NCBI GenBank assembly: GCA_015852425.1
Contig: JAAAIG010000747.1
Location: 1 to 19,290 of the forward strand
From: Gryganskiella cystojenkinii
Taxonomy: Eukaryota > Mortierellomycota > Mortierellomycetes > Mortierellales > Mortierellaceae
DNA: 19,290 nucleotides
Reading direction: 5' to 3'
The translations under genes and the position numbers were made by a program. The notes beneath the pieces were generated by a model. The model saw nothing but the letters and a program-made list of their open reading frames with translations. It did no database searches and had not been told where the DNA came from. Numbering within the stretch: position 1 is the first letter of the stretch; each line of letters starts with the position of its first letter. Of the stretch, positions 1 to 10,825 are shown in pieces.

Positions 1-146
1 GTGAGGGTACCCTTAATTTCACGTCAACTTCGGTGGGCTGGATAAGGGCACCCTCCACAACTCTGCAAGCATGTCTTTTGGTCCATCAAGCAGCCAGACC
101 TCTTTTCCCCTCATTACCCTTTCCTGCACTCACATTTGTTAATACC

Positions 147-929
147 ATGCTGCCAGAAAACGCGATTGGATTCATTCTCGGTATGGCTATCCTCCTTCTT
201 TTCTACCTCTCGACTTCTCGTAATCTGTTGACACGCTACCATGACTGCCAAAAAAACAACATTTATCTCATCCCTTGCTCCTGTCTTCGTACGAATATAT
301 GTGCATATGTAGTTGCCCTCTGCTGGGGATTCACGAACCCTTTCATCAAGAACGGATCCAAGGGCCTTGAAAACATCAAGCGGGATTCATGGCCAAAGCA
401 GGTCGCAGCCGAATACCTTTACCTTTTTACGCGCTGGCAGGTACGTCGACGACGAGTTTCGCGAGGGGACAGTACCTTGATCTGCAGAGAAACAAAAAAA
501 AAAACAAAAAAGCAAGCTCATCTCAATGGACTGAGACAGTCAAGCTATCCGGGATACTAACCAACTCGTGATCGGACAAAATCCTTTCCAGTATGTGGTC
601 CCCTTGGTCCTCAACCTGTGCGGATCCGTCGTGTACTATCATACTCTCGGCAAAGCCGATCTGTCTCTCGCCGTGCCCATTACCAACTCGCTCACTTTTA
701 TCTTTACCACCTTGGCTGGTATCCTCCTCGGCGAGAGTATTGGATCACCAAGTAAGGATAGTGATAACAAACAACACGAGATGGATCTTTTGGCGATCGT
801 CGAAATAACTGACTAATACTCTGATTTTTTTTTTAATTTTTTTTTTCTTCATCGTCACAAGGGTCATGGCTGGGAATGTCGATGGTCGTCTTGGGAGTTG
901 GCCTCTGTGTTCAGAGCAAAGCACACTAA
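147..929 (+). CDS. TMEM234: TMEM234-family small multi-pass membrane protein
   Basis: Four exons are inferred: 147-180, 313-440, 592-751 and 862-929, giving 129 residues. Introns are 132, 151 and 110 nt, all GT...AG, with junctions in phases 1, 0 and 1. The spliced protein begins MLPENAIGFILVALCWGFTN, then has a hydrophilic stretch, then YVVPLVLNLCGSVVYY and a segment with ADLSLAVPITNSL, and ends in VVLGVGLCVQSKAH. This order (N-terminal helix with a W-G-x-T-[NQ]-P motif, then LN-x-CGS-x-x-YY, then A-D-L-[ST]-L-AVP-x-x-NSL) is that of TMEM234, formerly UPF0546, a half-EamA-type membrane protein of about 130-165 residues. Four hydrophobic segments are expected. The molecular function of the family is not well defined. 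The start at 147 was chosen because it begins the first hydrophobic helix and splices cleanly. A 23-codon upstream ORF (71-142) ends 4 nt before it. A longer reading through intron 1 is open but breaks the family alignment. Confidence 0.88.
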
Positions 930-1024
930 GCCTGTCCCTGGATCCATGTGGACACTAGCAGCGTGCAACATTACGAAAAGAACCCTCGATAGAATGGCCA
1001 GACAAAAAAAGAGAATATCGTTCA

Positions 1025-1030
1025 AATAAA
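1025..1030 (+). promoter_or_regulatory. Candidate polyadenylation signal of the TMEM234 gene
   Basis: A consensus AATAAA lies 96 nt past the TMEM234 stop, in A/T-rich sequence that also holds a short tandem duplication of aaaagagtatt just downstream. The position suits a 3' end signal for the upstream gene. Fungal poly(A) signals are loose, so this is a candidate only. Confidence 0.4.
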
Positions 1031-1175
1031 AGAGTATTAAAAGAGTATTGCAAGTTCTACGATCAAGGAGAGTATGAGTATGACCACACCACGTAGAATC
1101 GGATGCAGGAACAAAGACTAAGGGAACGTTTGAACTGTTTCCAGTCAGGTCCCGCCGAAAATTGTCGCTCCGCAT

Positions 1176-1181
1176 CACGTG
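1176..1181. promoter_or_regulatory. CACGTG palindrome (E-box) upstream of the cyclophilin
   Basis: A perfect CACGTG lies 97 bp upstream of the cyclophilin ATG, in the 348 bp gap between the TMEM234 and cyclophilin genes. CACGTG is the core site of bHLH regulators such as Cbf1. A single copy could be chance. The rest of the 930-1277 gap shows only the TMEM234 3' region and a short promoter, and no further gene is visible. Confidence 0.3.
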
Positions 1182-1277
1182 CACCTTTGCACTCCTTTAG
1201 GTTGGCCTGATCTTTTCTCTTTTTTTGCACTCTCCAATCGCCACCATTCATCAACCCGCAAAAGCCGTATATCAACA

Positions 1278-2314
1278 ATGTCGACCGTCGTATTAGAGAC
1301 CTCCATGGTAATAACAAGGTCGCGAGGGCTTGCATGAATCACAAGCTAATGAGCTCGCAGTAAGACATGAAGAGAGTGGCATTCCAACAGGAACCAGAAA
1401 GTATCGATCATTAACCAAGGGATTGAATTGTCTCTTGAATCAACCCCGGCAATCTATTCACACAGGGAGAGATCACCATCGAGTTGTACACAGAGCACGC
1501 TCCCAAGACCTGCAAGAACTTTTATGAGCTGGTATGCGGAAAGCCACGATCCTCCAGAATAAAACCCATATAGCCGTCTGCTTGCGGATGCTGTTGGATC
1601 GTCCTGTCAAACTAACTTTTCACGGAATTCTTTTTTATGCTCCTTCTGTGATCGTAGGCCAGAAAGGGATATTACAATGGCGTCGTGGTATGTCATATTA
1701 CACTCTTGATGTTGAGCCACCCTTCAGGTCATTGCGGAGTAAATTATTTGCAGGATTCAAGGCAGGCTAGGAGCACGACGACTGACCCTCTGCACACTTT
1801 GACTTTTGTTGCTGCTTTGATAGTTCCATCGTGTCATTCCAGACTTTATGGTCCAAGGAGGAGACCCAACAGGAACAGGTCGCGGAGGCGCATCCATCTA
1901 CGGGTAATGATATGACAAAAAAGAAAACAAGTGGAATCAAGATTGCAGGAGGCGGACTGTTCGGCTTCGCCTCCAAAACCTTTCACATCCCCCAATACTG
2001 ACTCATATTTGTTCTCCTTCTAACCGTAACCACAACAAATCAACTAAAAAAGCGACAAGTTTGCAGACGAATTCCACTCGGAATTGAAGCACACGGGCGC
2101 AGGAATCTTGAGCATGGCCAACTCGGGACCCAACACAAACGGATCGCAGTTTTTCATCACGCTCGCACCCACACCTTGGCTTGATCAAAAACATACGATC
2201 TTTGGCAGGGTTTCCACAGGATTGAAGGTCGTCAACAGGATGGGAATGGTGGCGACGGATGCAAATGATCGGCCAAAGGAGGCGGTCAAGATCATTCGTG
2301 CCAGAGTCGAATAG
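1278..2314 (+). CDS. PPIL1: PPIL1-type cyclophilin (peptidyl-prolyl cis-trans isomerase)
   Basis: Five exons are inferred: 1278-1307, 1466-1531, 1658-1687, 1824-1903 and 2053-2314, giving 155 residues. Introns are 126-158 nt. Cyclophilins catalyse proline cis-trans isomerisation, and PPIL1 is a single-domain nuclear member of the spliceosome. Visible residues are [12 protein letters not shown] at the N-terminus, KTCKNF, YYNGV, then [19 protein letters not shown] with the catalytic Arg at 45 and Phe50/Met51/Gln53, [10 protein letters not shown] near 99-108, Trp111 in PWLDQKH, and His116. GRGGASIYG followed by [18 protein letters not shown] is typical of PPIL1 and not of CypA. Compared with human PPIL1 (166 residues) it lacks about ten N-terminal residues. 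Exon 4 starts at 1824; a later AG at 1851-1852 would drop the catalytic FHR segment. All active-site residues are present, so the gene looks functional. Confidence 0.95.
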
Positions 2315-2422
2315 TCAATGAAACGAAGTACATTATCTAGAGAAGATAAATTCAAAAAGGAAAAGAATCATCCTGCAAACCAACACATTTTAATCGTCTA
2401 TGTTTTTGTTCTTGAGAGGAAA

Positions 2423-4334
2423 CTATGGACTCGGACTGTGGTTAGGTCCTCGCCAAAACAAGACACGGTTCATACCCTCGAAATTTAGCCATGTGGTTTC
2501 AATTTTGGGATGAAGGGTCGCTAGCCATGTCACAAAATCGTCGTAGGAGGTCACCGGTCGGGTGTCCGTTGATTCTGATCCATTGCTTATATTACTGTGT
2601 CCAACATCCTCTGTCGTGGCGACCTTGTCATTGGGAAGACGACGATGTGGGTTCTCGCGACCAAAGACACAGCATGGGATGACTGCAAAAGGTTTCCCGA
2701 CTTTGAGCGCTGCTCTAACAATCGGCTCTGTGGCCTGATCTGGATGAAGGCCGACCAGGATGGAGGCGTCGTGCATCAGCTGCTGCTGTGCCTCCAGAAA
2801 CCGGTCATCCAACATTGCCTGTATCCTTGAGGGTTCTGTTGCCTGTAACTCGAAGGTCTTTACAGTCGGAATAAAATCTGCGAGCCCTGCTGGTTCTTGA
2901 TCCTCTGCGCCTTGATCCTTGTCGTCGTCCTCTTCATCATTGTCGTTTCCAGTTTTTGGCTCTTCAAGGTCCATTCTCTCTGGGACTATTGGCCCTTGGC
3001 TTTTGGCGATAAACTCTGCAAGCCAGCGGCGTTGCCATTTCCTCATGCCTTTCCCAGCCCTTGGTTCGACGATCGTAGACTTGATCCCTTGCCGTGTTTG
3101 AAGTTCCCAGGAGAGATCGCCTCGTCCACCTGCAATGTCCAGGACACCTGCTCCAGAAGTCAAGAATTCACGCGAAAATGTCTGGACCAACCAATGTGCA
3201 AAGTATAAGGCTCGCTCTCGATGTTGATTCTTGGTTGTCTTTTGATGTGGGTCGGATGCATGATGTGAAATTTGTCTTTTTGCTTGAGCACGCTGGAATG
3301 GAAAAAGGTCGGGTATTTATGTCAGTATTCTTTTGATTCGATAAACAGCAAAGTCATCCCGGTCGTTTAGCGACTGTAACGTGGTCAAAGCTTACTTCCT
3401 CCACCCATCGCTTCCTCTCGACTTTCAATTTGGTAGGGTCGGTCTCATGCCAGAACGGACAGGGATTCTTGTTGCATTTTCCAGAGTTGAGCCAGAATTT
3501 GCAATGCGACTGGGAAGCGTCTCCTCTTTGGACCTCGTCTGTTGATTCTAGCATATCGGTACTCTTGCGCTTGTTGTTTTTGTTGTTAGACGCTGCTCCT
3601 GTTTGATCGTCGTGGCCGCGGCCTGTGTGGATCTCTGCTGCACCAGGATGAGGCTGAAAGGGTTCCTTGCCGGTCCACAATTCGAGAGTTTCGATATCGA
3701 GGCAGTGCATCAGAGCAGACCATTGCTCAGACTTGCGGCTGTTGCCGTTTTGCTGCTGTGGTTGTTGTTGCACCTGGGTATCATCCGCACTGATCTGTTT
3801 CTTTTTCGAGAGCTCGATATCACCAACGATCCTGACGACTGAGCCGAGATGAACTTTGCACCAGAGGTCATCCAGATCCTTGAGAGTGTGTGTTGGGAAC
3901 CGAGTGATGACCTCGACTCGACTCATAAGAGTTGCCCGGCTAGGATTAGGTTCATCGCTCGCTGAAGGTCGTTCGGACGGCCTGTCCTCCCATTGACTGT
4001 TGTTTACTTCCTGCTCCTTGATATCAATGCTCTTGGTCTTATCGTTGTTGTCGTCCTTGGTAGATTGTATCCTCCTACGGACAAAGATCAGGTCGAGAAA
4101 GAAGAGTCTCCGAGACAACTTGCGTTTGTGAATGATACGACCCTCGACAAAATATTGTCTCTTGGGCTGGAACCTGTCTTGGTTCTTTGTGATTATCTCG
4201 GTATGCTTGACGCTGTCGTGTTCTTGCTCGAGAGTGGTGACATTGTTATGGTTGTCACCAGTGTGGTCAGGTGCGGTGTTGAGTAATTCCTGAAGCGTCG
4301 AGGGATCGAGTTCCCAGAGTCCCATGTCCGACAT
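2423..4334 (-). CDS. OB-fold-like / CCCH zinc finger / class I methyltransferase-like protein
   Basis: Two exons are inferred on the minus strand, 4334-3396 and 3292-2423, with a 103 nt intron (GTAAGC ... CATTCCAG, phase 0), giving 602 residues. Residues about 60-220 begin QYFVEGRIIHKRKLSRRLFF and later read GSVVRIVGDIEL. This resembles the OB fold of the tRNA-anticodon type, interrupted by a low-complexity insert. A CCCH finger follows, CKFWLNSGKCNKNPCPFWH, with C278-x8-C287-x4-C292-x3-H296. The second exon starts basic, then has RERALYFAHWLV and a SAM-binding motif I, AGVLDIAGGRGDL (361-373), followed by an acidic motif II-like VEPR, so a Rossmann methyltransferase fold is likely. An acidic linker (EEDDD) sits near residue 405. 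The combination suggests an RNA-binding methyltransferase, but I know of no characterised member and the substrate is unknown. The gene is convergent with the cyclophilin and divergent from the Zn2Cys6 factor. Confidence 0.82.
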
Positions 4335-5005
4335 GACGAGAGAGGAAAGAAGAGAAGAAAAAAAGAGTGGGGTTTTCGAGATCTATTTTTCACTCAAACA
4401 GCAGAAAGAAAAAAGAGTTTTATTACCAAGAAAAGCGAGTCATTTCTTTTTCGGATCAAATCCAGCCGAAGAAAATGACCTTTGAAATGAACGGGTTCAA
4501 TGGAGGAGAGGATTGATTCTCCTTCTGATCAACCCCATCGACATTCCTTTTAAAGAACATCCGCGTCTCCTTTGTTGATAGTTTTTATTCATTTATTTGT
4601 GTCTGTCTCTGTTTACTATCGCTCTTCTCTTCCCTTTCATACAACGTTTTTTTCGCTTCGCCTCATGCTTTTTCATTATTTTGTCCCTCCCTACTGAACT
4701 CCATTTCACTATTTTTGCTTTTTAGTCGTCCTCACTACCTACTACCACTCTCCACTTTTCCACGCCTACCCTCGATACCCTTTCAATTGAACACTCTATT
4801 TGTACTCCTGGAGCCTCGTCCTCTGCAGGAGTGAACCCCAAGCTTCGGTGCCTCGCCCCCACCCCTCCGCAAGCGCAATAACGACCTTCTCCACCTTCTC
4901 TCCTCTCGCGCGCTTGAACCCCTCCTCTCACACTCTCCGGAAACAAACTCTGTTATCCTTTTCGCTTGTTCAAAAAAGGAAAAAAAGACTGTACTCCTAC
5001 TTGTC
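4335..5005. promoter_or_regulatory. Divergent promoter region with pyrimidine-rich leader
   Basis: This 671 bp gap separates two divergent start codons. No gene is visible in it. The right half, about 4560-4990, is strongly C/T-rich on the plus strand, as in many fungal promoters and 5' leaders. A short upstream ORF (ATG 4665, TGA 4695-4697, ten codons) precedes the transcription factor start; it matters only if transcription begins before 4665. The A/G-rich left part just beyond 4335 is pyrimidine-rich when read as the leader of the minus-strand gene. I saw no clear TATA box. Confidence 0.45.
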
Positions 5006-8000
5006 ATGGCCAAGAAAGACAAAGCCGTTGCCGCTGCCGCTGCCCTTGCAGCCTTACAGCAGCGACGTCAAGAAGAAAACAGTCCCTCAGACTCGGATGG
5101 AGATCATGACGACCATGAGGACCACGACGAACAGGACCAAGACCAAGAACAGAACCAGGACGAGTCCAACTCGACTGTCAAGCGGAAGAGACTGACGTTA
5201 GCCTGTAGCAACTGTCGCCGCAAGAAAATCAAGTGTGGTAATAAGGCTTTTTTTTATGGGCTGATTGAATCACGACAGCCAAATGGCGATGTATACAAGA
5301 GTTGATTGTTTGTAATGTTGTTTGCCGATTGGGGTTGGTCAGCGCCAATACGCGTGTACAGCGGTTGGATTGTCTGTCAAGGAGAGTACTTTTTGACAAA
5401 AAGAGACCTAGCAATGTTCTATACTCCAACGCGTTCATTGTTAGTGAACCGAGAAGAAGAAAAAAAAAGAGTCGACCAAATAATCGATCCTGACATATTA
5501 CGTACTCGATTGCTCCTCCTTGAATAGACGGTGTCAAGCCGACCTGTGCAAACTGCGCAAAGCTCGGAGTCGAATGTGCTTATCTCCCCAGTATGAAAAA
5601 ACGCGGGCCACGACAGGGATACATTGAACTTTTGGAGAAACGTCTCGACAAGATGGAACAGCTGCTGCAACAGGGTCCAGGCGCTGCTGCAGTCGACCCC
5701 GAACTCTTGGATTCAACCGCGATCCGCAATTCTCGTCTACGACCAGGCAACAACACCGGCAACAGCAACAAGAGATCGCCCTCGCCGGATCATCACTCAA
5801 GACCCAAGGAGGATCCGGAGGAACGCTATTTCGGGAACACATCCGGTTACACGACCCAGCATTCTGAATACGACAGGCAAAACGACGAGAGCAAACGTTT
5901 AGTCGGACCCCGATATAGCTCACAATCGACCTTACCTGAGAAAGGGACAGGAGAACGGCCCAAATACCCCTTGTATGGGATCAAGGACGATATCCCGCGC
6001 AAAGAGATTCTGGATCATCTCATTCAATTGTTTTTCGACTCTATCTATTTTCAACTCCCCATCATACACCCTGGCACGTTCATGAAGCAGTACAAGGAAG
6101 GCAAGGTCTCACCCAACCTGCTCAACGCCATGTGTGCTGCCGTCGCCCGTTTCTCGGATCATCCAGATGTCGTGACAACACCGGCGTTCATGGCAGGAGA
6201 GCCGTTTGCGACCAACGTGCGAGCCTCATTAATAGACTCGATCGATATCCCGACCGTCTCGAATGTCCAAGCACTAGTCTATCTGTCCATGTACGAGTAC
6301 GGAGCCGCTCGAGGACCTCGAGCCTGGATGTTTGGGGGTATGGCCCTTCGTCTGTCACAGGAATTGGGACTGAACAGGGAGGACAGTAGTCCAGTCTTTT
6401 ACCTAAAGGGAGATTGGGTAATGCGTGAGACAAGGAGAAGAACCTTCTGGGCTTGTTTTATGCTGGATGTGCTGGCATCATCGTCCTCGGGCCGGCCCAG
6501 GATGATGGATGAACGGGACTGTGAGGTTCTCTTGCCAAGCGAGGACAACGACTGGTATGACGAACGGCCCGTGGTCACAGAAATGTTGGACGATGATCAA
6601 TCCTCAACAGACGATGGGACCGAGAACGACCTAACCGATCCGAGCCCTGTTGGTGCGACCTCCTCGACAGAGAACAATAACAGAGAAGATCAAGAGATGA
6701 AATCCGATGATCAGGATGACAGCGGACCCAAGACAGCAGCAGAATCCACGACGCAGGCGTCCGAAGATCCTTCTCAGTCCTCAACAGCAAAATCACCAAA
6801 AACCAAGAAGCAAGGAGGTCATGTTCTCAGTTCTTTTGCGTATCTGATCCGAATTGTCGCTGTCCTGGGCAAAGTCTCTCAGTATGTCAACCGACCCCGG
6901 TCCAAGAAAGCACTCGCTCCGAATGAACGTGGGTCCGAGTTCTCAGTAATTGACACGGCATTGACGAACTGGCATAATTCGATCCCAGATCACTTGGCGT
7001 ATTCACTCGAGAACGGCAAGATGGTCAAGGACAAGGGCGAGGGCTGCCTTATCGTGTTTATGCACGTTATCTATCATACTGCTGTAGTATTACTTCATCG
7101 ACCCATTTTGGCCGCGGATCGGGTGACCTTCCCGATTGACTCTACGTTTGTGGAAAGTTCAGCAGCGAGATGTTCAGATGCGGCAAGCAAGGTCTCGGAC
7201 GTTTTGGAGTTTGTTCAGCATTACAACTGCCCACCACGGATCTTTATCTCGGCATTTTTTGCATACCCAGTGTTCACGACCGCCACCATGTGAGTTATAC
7301 AAATGGGAACACGAGACAGTGGCGGAGCTGTAGTGCTGTGTTTATGCGCTCTTTTATATTATTTTAATGAGCTTGATTGGATGGAAAGTCTAACTGGAAG
7401 TTTTTTTTTGGCATTACGTTAGCCATATCACCAATGCTTTCGCCTCCGATCCTGCAGTGGCGTCAAGAGCCCGGAGAAGTCTGAGCATACATGTGAAGAT
7501 CCTTCAGACCATGAAGACGTATTGGTCCATGGCAGACAAATTCTTTTATATCATTCGGGATCTTTATTCGATTCAGTCCAAGATCAGTTCCTCCGCCACT
7601 GGGGTCGTGGTTCCCAAGGCTGTTGCGCATAGTCTACAAGGTCGCGACAAGAAGACACACGTAGCCAACGAGGGGTCAGGGTCGACCGAAACTGCCTCTG
7701 GCGCAGGGGTATCAACAGAAGATACAGAGGTTGAGCGAGCGAATCCGGACGAAGTGACGCCGCCGGGGATGGCCAAGGGCAAGTTGGCGTCCATCAGTTC
7801 CTTCCTCAAGAGTGACTCGGGTCTGATCGCGCTCTGGAGAAGAGCGACCGAGATGCAGTCGTTGGATGAGGCGAATCAGGAAAAGAGGAGGTTGTCTGCA
7901 TCCGAGGAGACTGGTAAACCCCACAAGGCCATCTCGCTCGACCAGATGAGAGAGTTTCATCCTCAGGACAAGGAACTTCAAGAGCATCGAGATCGTATGA

Positions 8001-9445
8001 ATGCTCTAGAGATTCAAGAGATCAATCAAGAATTCGACAGACGTTGGCGATCCAAACTGGAACCTCCTTCCGGTTCCAACTCTTCTGGAGACGGCTCGTC
8101 ATCATCGACGCAGGACAAGCGCCACAAGGATGATGATGACGAAGATGAGCCGTCTAATCCCAAGGGTTCGAAACAGGCCAAGACGGACAAACAACACAAG
8201 AATGCGAAACCAGCGCCAAAAAAGTCACGATCGACGACAATTGCAGCCGACGATGGTCTCCAGGAAAACACGACAACGGCAGCAGAGAGTTCAAGTCCGT
8301 CATCCTCTTCAAGTCAACGCCCCACTGGCCGTTCAACCTACCGTCACTCTGTCGTAGTACAACCTCAACTGCTCCAGCAGCAAGATTCGTATATTATGCA
8401 ACCGATGCAGATCCAGCCCACGGCCGGTGGGCCTCAAAAACCGACGCCAGCACCGACGGTCAACCAACAGCTCTTGGATCTGTATGCTCAACAACATCAA
8501 AATATTGACATGATCCAAAATGCAAATATTCAACGGCAACAACAACAACTTCTCTTGCAGCATCAACAGGCCGCTCAAATGTCCTCATTAGCGTTCGGCC
8601 CTCCTGGCGTATTCGCTTCATTGCTGATGCAACAGAACGCCATGAATGCTGCCGCATCAATACCTGGGTTTATTCCTCAGGTCGGTGGGGGGACTGTTCC
8701 TGCTTTTGTGCCACCTTTGGTGTACGGAAGCAATTACGATAACCGGCAGCCACCCCGGATGCCGACCGAGTCTTTGGGATCGTTGTTTGATTTCGCGTTG
8801 CCCCAGGAAGATATCTCGTTCTTGTCGAACTCCTTCCAAGTCACCCCAATGATGATGCAGGAGAATGGCTTTTTCAACCAACAAAACGCGGTCCCATCTT
8901 CTGCGTCCTCCATGTCTATGGGAGGAAATACTGGTCAACAACAGCAGCCACCACAGCATCCCCTGAGTGGACCCTCAAGAACTGCAGTATCCTCTGGAAA
9001 GATGAATGACAGTGGAGCAGGCATGAGCTCACCGATCTCGACGACCTCTTCTTCGGGTCATCGTCGGGATCTTTCAACCTCGTCTCAGAGTCCCTCGACG
9101 GACACGAATAGCATGTTCAATTTGTCGCCAGGGATGAATTCGCTCTTGATGAACGACGAGTCTCTGATGGGGGCTCAGGCGACCCCAAACAATTTGATCC
9201 GGTACTTGCAACTGCATCATCAACAAGAGTTACAGCAACACGAGTTACAACAACAACAGGATATGCAACCTGTTTTGAACCAACAGAATTCGTTAATTTA
9301 CGATGATTATTTTCCCTGGAGTTCGTTCTCAACCCTGCAACAGCCACCACAGACACAACCACCATCCCAGTCTCAACCTCAGCCTCATCAGCAACAACGT
9401 CAACAACCATTAGGCCAGGGCATGTCCTCGATGCCTTACCCATAG
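5006..9445 (+). CDS. Large Zn2Cys6 fungal-specific transcription factor
   Basis: Three exons are inferred: 5006-5237, 5528-7289 and 7423-9445, giving 1338 residues. Introns are 290 and 133 nt. After an Ala-rich start and an acidic D/E/Q/H run, a binuclear zinc cluster spans C67-x2-C70-x6-C77-x6-C84-x2-C87-x6-C94. Intron 1 splits the codon for Asp78, right after the third cysteine. A heptad-like linker (YIELLEKRLDKMEQLLQ, about 109-125) probably mediates dimerisation. A Fungal_trans (PF04082-type) regulatory region follows from about 238, with FDSIYFQLPIIHPGTF, AWMFGGMALRLSQELGL (about 343-359) and RRRTFWACFMLD (379-390). It is interrupted by a disordered acidic/Ser insert (about 425-500). Residues beyond about 850 are Q/S/P-rich, a likely activation domain. 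It should be a nuclear DNA-binding regulator. The target genes cannot be told from sequence, and neither XlnR nor any other named factor is a confident match. Confidence 0.9.
8332..9439 (+). repeat. Gln-rich low-complexity coding tract of the Zn2Cys6 factor
   Basis: The last part of the transcription factor is made largely of CAA/CAG runs with interspersed Ser, Pro and Met codons, for example around 8535-8575, 9225-9265 and 9340-9415. These encode poly-Gln-rich segments ending in repeated Q-P-x units. Such tracts act as flexible activation domains in fungal regulators and are prone to length change. No single repeat unit is strictly conserved. Confidence 0.6.
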
Positions 9446-10825
9446 ACCTCCAGACAGCCAGTTATGGTTTCGGGGAAGGCGTTTTTGCCCATTTTTTTCC
9501 CTCATGCCCGAAAATTCTTGTAAAAAAAATTTATTATTAAAAATGCACTATTAATTTGAAGTAGAGACTGGAAGAGGAAGAAAAGAACGGGACAATAGGG
9601 GAATCTTTGCCCGGTTCAATGACGGTGGTGGGTGTATCGAACCAGGAGTGGAGGAGGGAACAGGGATATATAACAAAGGGCAAGTTTTAGTGCAGACGGT
9701 CTACTATCTCTTCGGCAAAACGATAGCGCACAGAAAAGAGACGGGGCCAGTCGCGTCCAAAAAAAAGCGAGAACCGAGGTGTGAACAGCTGTCTCTTTGA
9801 CTTTATTCTCTTTAATAAAGACTGGTAATTCCCACCCTTTTTTTGCATCTTCTTTCTTCAGACTATCCTTCAAAAACACATTCATTTTCTATCCTTTCCA
9901 TTTTTATCACACTCACATCATGTCCAGATACTTTCTTGGTCACAGATATTGGAATAAGGATAAAGAAGTCTCATGGCTCAATAATAATATTATTCAGTAG
10001 GAATGACATTGACGCCGTTTGTCCTATTTGAGAAAATGAGGATGAAGGGTGGGGAGGAGGGTTCATTGTGCAGGAAGAAGCGAAAAACGAAAGAATGGGG
10101 GGATATACTGCTGAAAGATCGGGAACGATAGAAGAAAAAAAAAAGCCGTTTCATCGCGTCGCGTTATTTTTTTTTTGTCGTTCAACGCCAATCGACGAGT
10201 CCAAAAGTGCGTTGTCGGTCGTTCTTTACCTATTATCGAGAAACTGGTAAAGCTGGCTTTGGTTCGCTCATCGCCTTCTATTTTATAAAATCCTTGGAAA
10301 AAGAAATGCTCCAAGTGGTTGTTTGCTCGCTTGGATACTCTGGATTTCCAGCTTGTTGAAGTTGACTTTCAGTTGGACGGAGCAGCCTTTGATCTATGGT
10401 ACCAGCGGTTCAATTCCAAGTGTGTTTGAACAGTGCCGGTGCCGCCAGTAGCCGGTTTGAATATTTGTATCACGCTCCTGTGGGTTCTCTTGTGGCGCCA
10501 GCCAAGAGAAAGGGGAGAGGCCGCCGAAAACGCCTTCTTCTCTCAGCCCAATGACATGCAGAAGACGAGTGTGTATGCTGTCAGTACAAAACGAGTGGAA
10601 CGCAGTGACCAATTTTTCCTTCCCGATTTGGATTTCGTGGGAAGAAAAAAAAGAGACGACACAGCTGCACCCTTTTTTCACCTCTCTTCTTTACTTATTC
10701 TTCTTCTTCACGCACCTCTCCTTCTCTTCTCCGTTCCGACCTCTATTCCTCCCCTCTCTCTCTCTCCACCACTAGTCCAACTCTCCCTCCCCCTGTATAT
10801 AACATAAAAATCAAAACCATTAAGA
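9446..10825. other. Intergenic region between the Zn2Cys6 factor and the glutamate dehydrogenase
   Basis: No convincing gene is visible in these 1380 bases on either strand. The open frames present are short, start at non-ATG codons or lack domain-like composition. The left edge (9520-9560) is very A/T-rich and probably holds the 3' end of the transcription factor mRNA. The right end, about 10676-10793, is a pyrimidine-rich tract (CTCTCT runs), typical of the core promoter of a well-expressed fungal gene. The middle holds A-runs and T-runs but nothing I can name. Confidence 0.5.
10796..10802 (+). promoter_or_regulatory. TATA-like element before the glutamate dehydrogenase
   Basis: TATATAA follows the long pyrimidine tract and ends 23 nt before the ATG at 10826. 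If it is a functional TATA box, transcription would start almost at the start codon. It may instead be part of the leader, with initiation inside the C/T tract. The start codon context is taagaATGtct, with A at -1 and G at -2. Confidence 0.25.

Noticed and set aside
1851..1852. Alternative 3' splice site AG for cyclophilin exon 4
   Set aside because: Using it would remove the FHRVIP segment with the catalytic arginine; the AG at 1822-1823 keeps the full cyclophilin core in frame.
9616..9885. 89-codon minus-strand frame between the transcription factor and the dehydrogenase
   Set aside because: Its composition looks non-coding, no family features are seen, and it lies in A/T-rich and homopolymer-rich intergenic DNA.
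10407..10417. GGTTCAATTCC, a match to the tRNA B-box consensus
   Set aside because: The flanking bases do not form a T-arm stem (only two of five pairs), and no A box or acceptor stem fits upstream.
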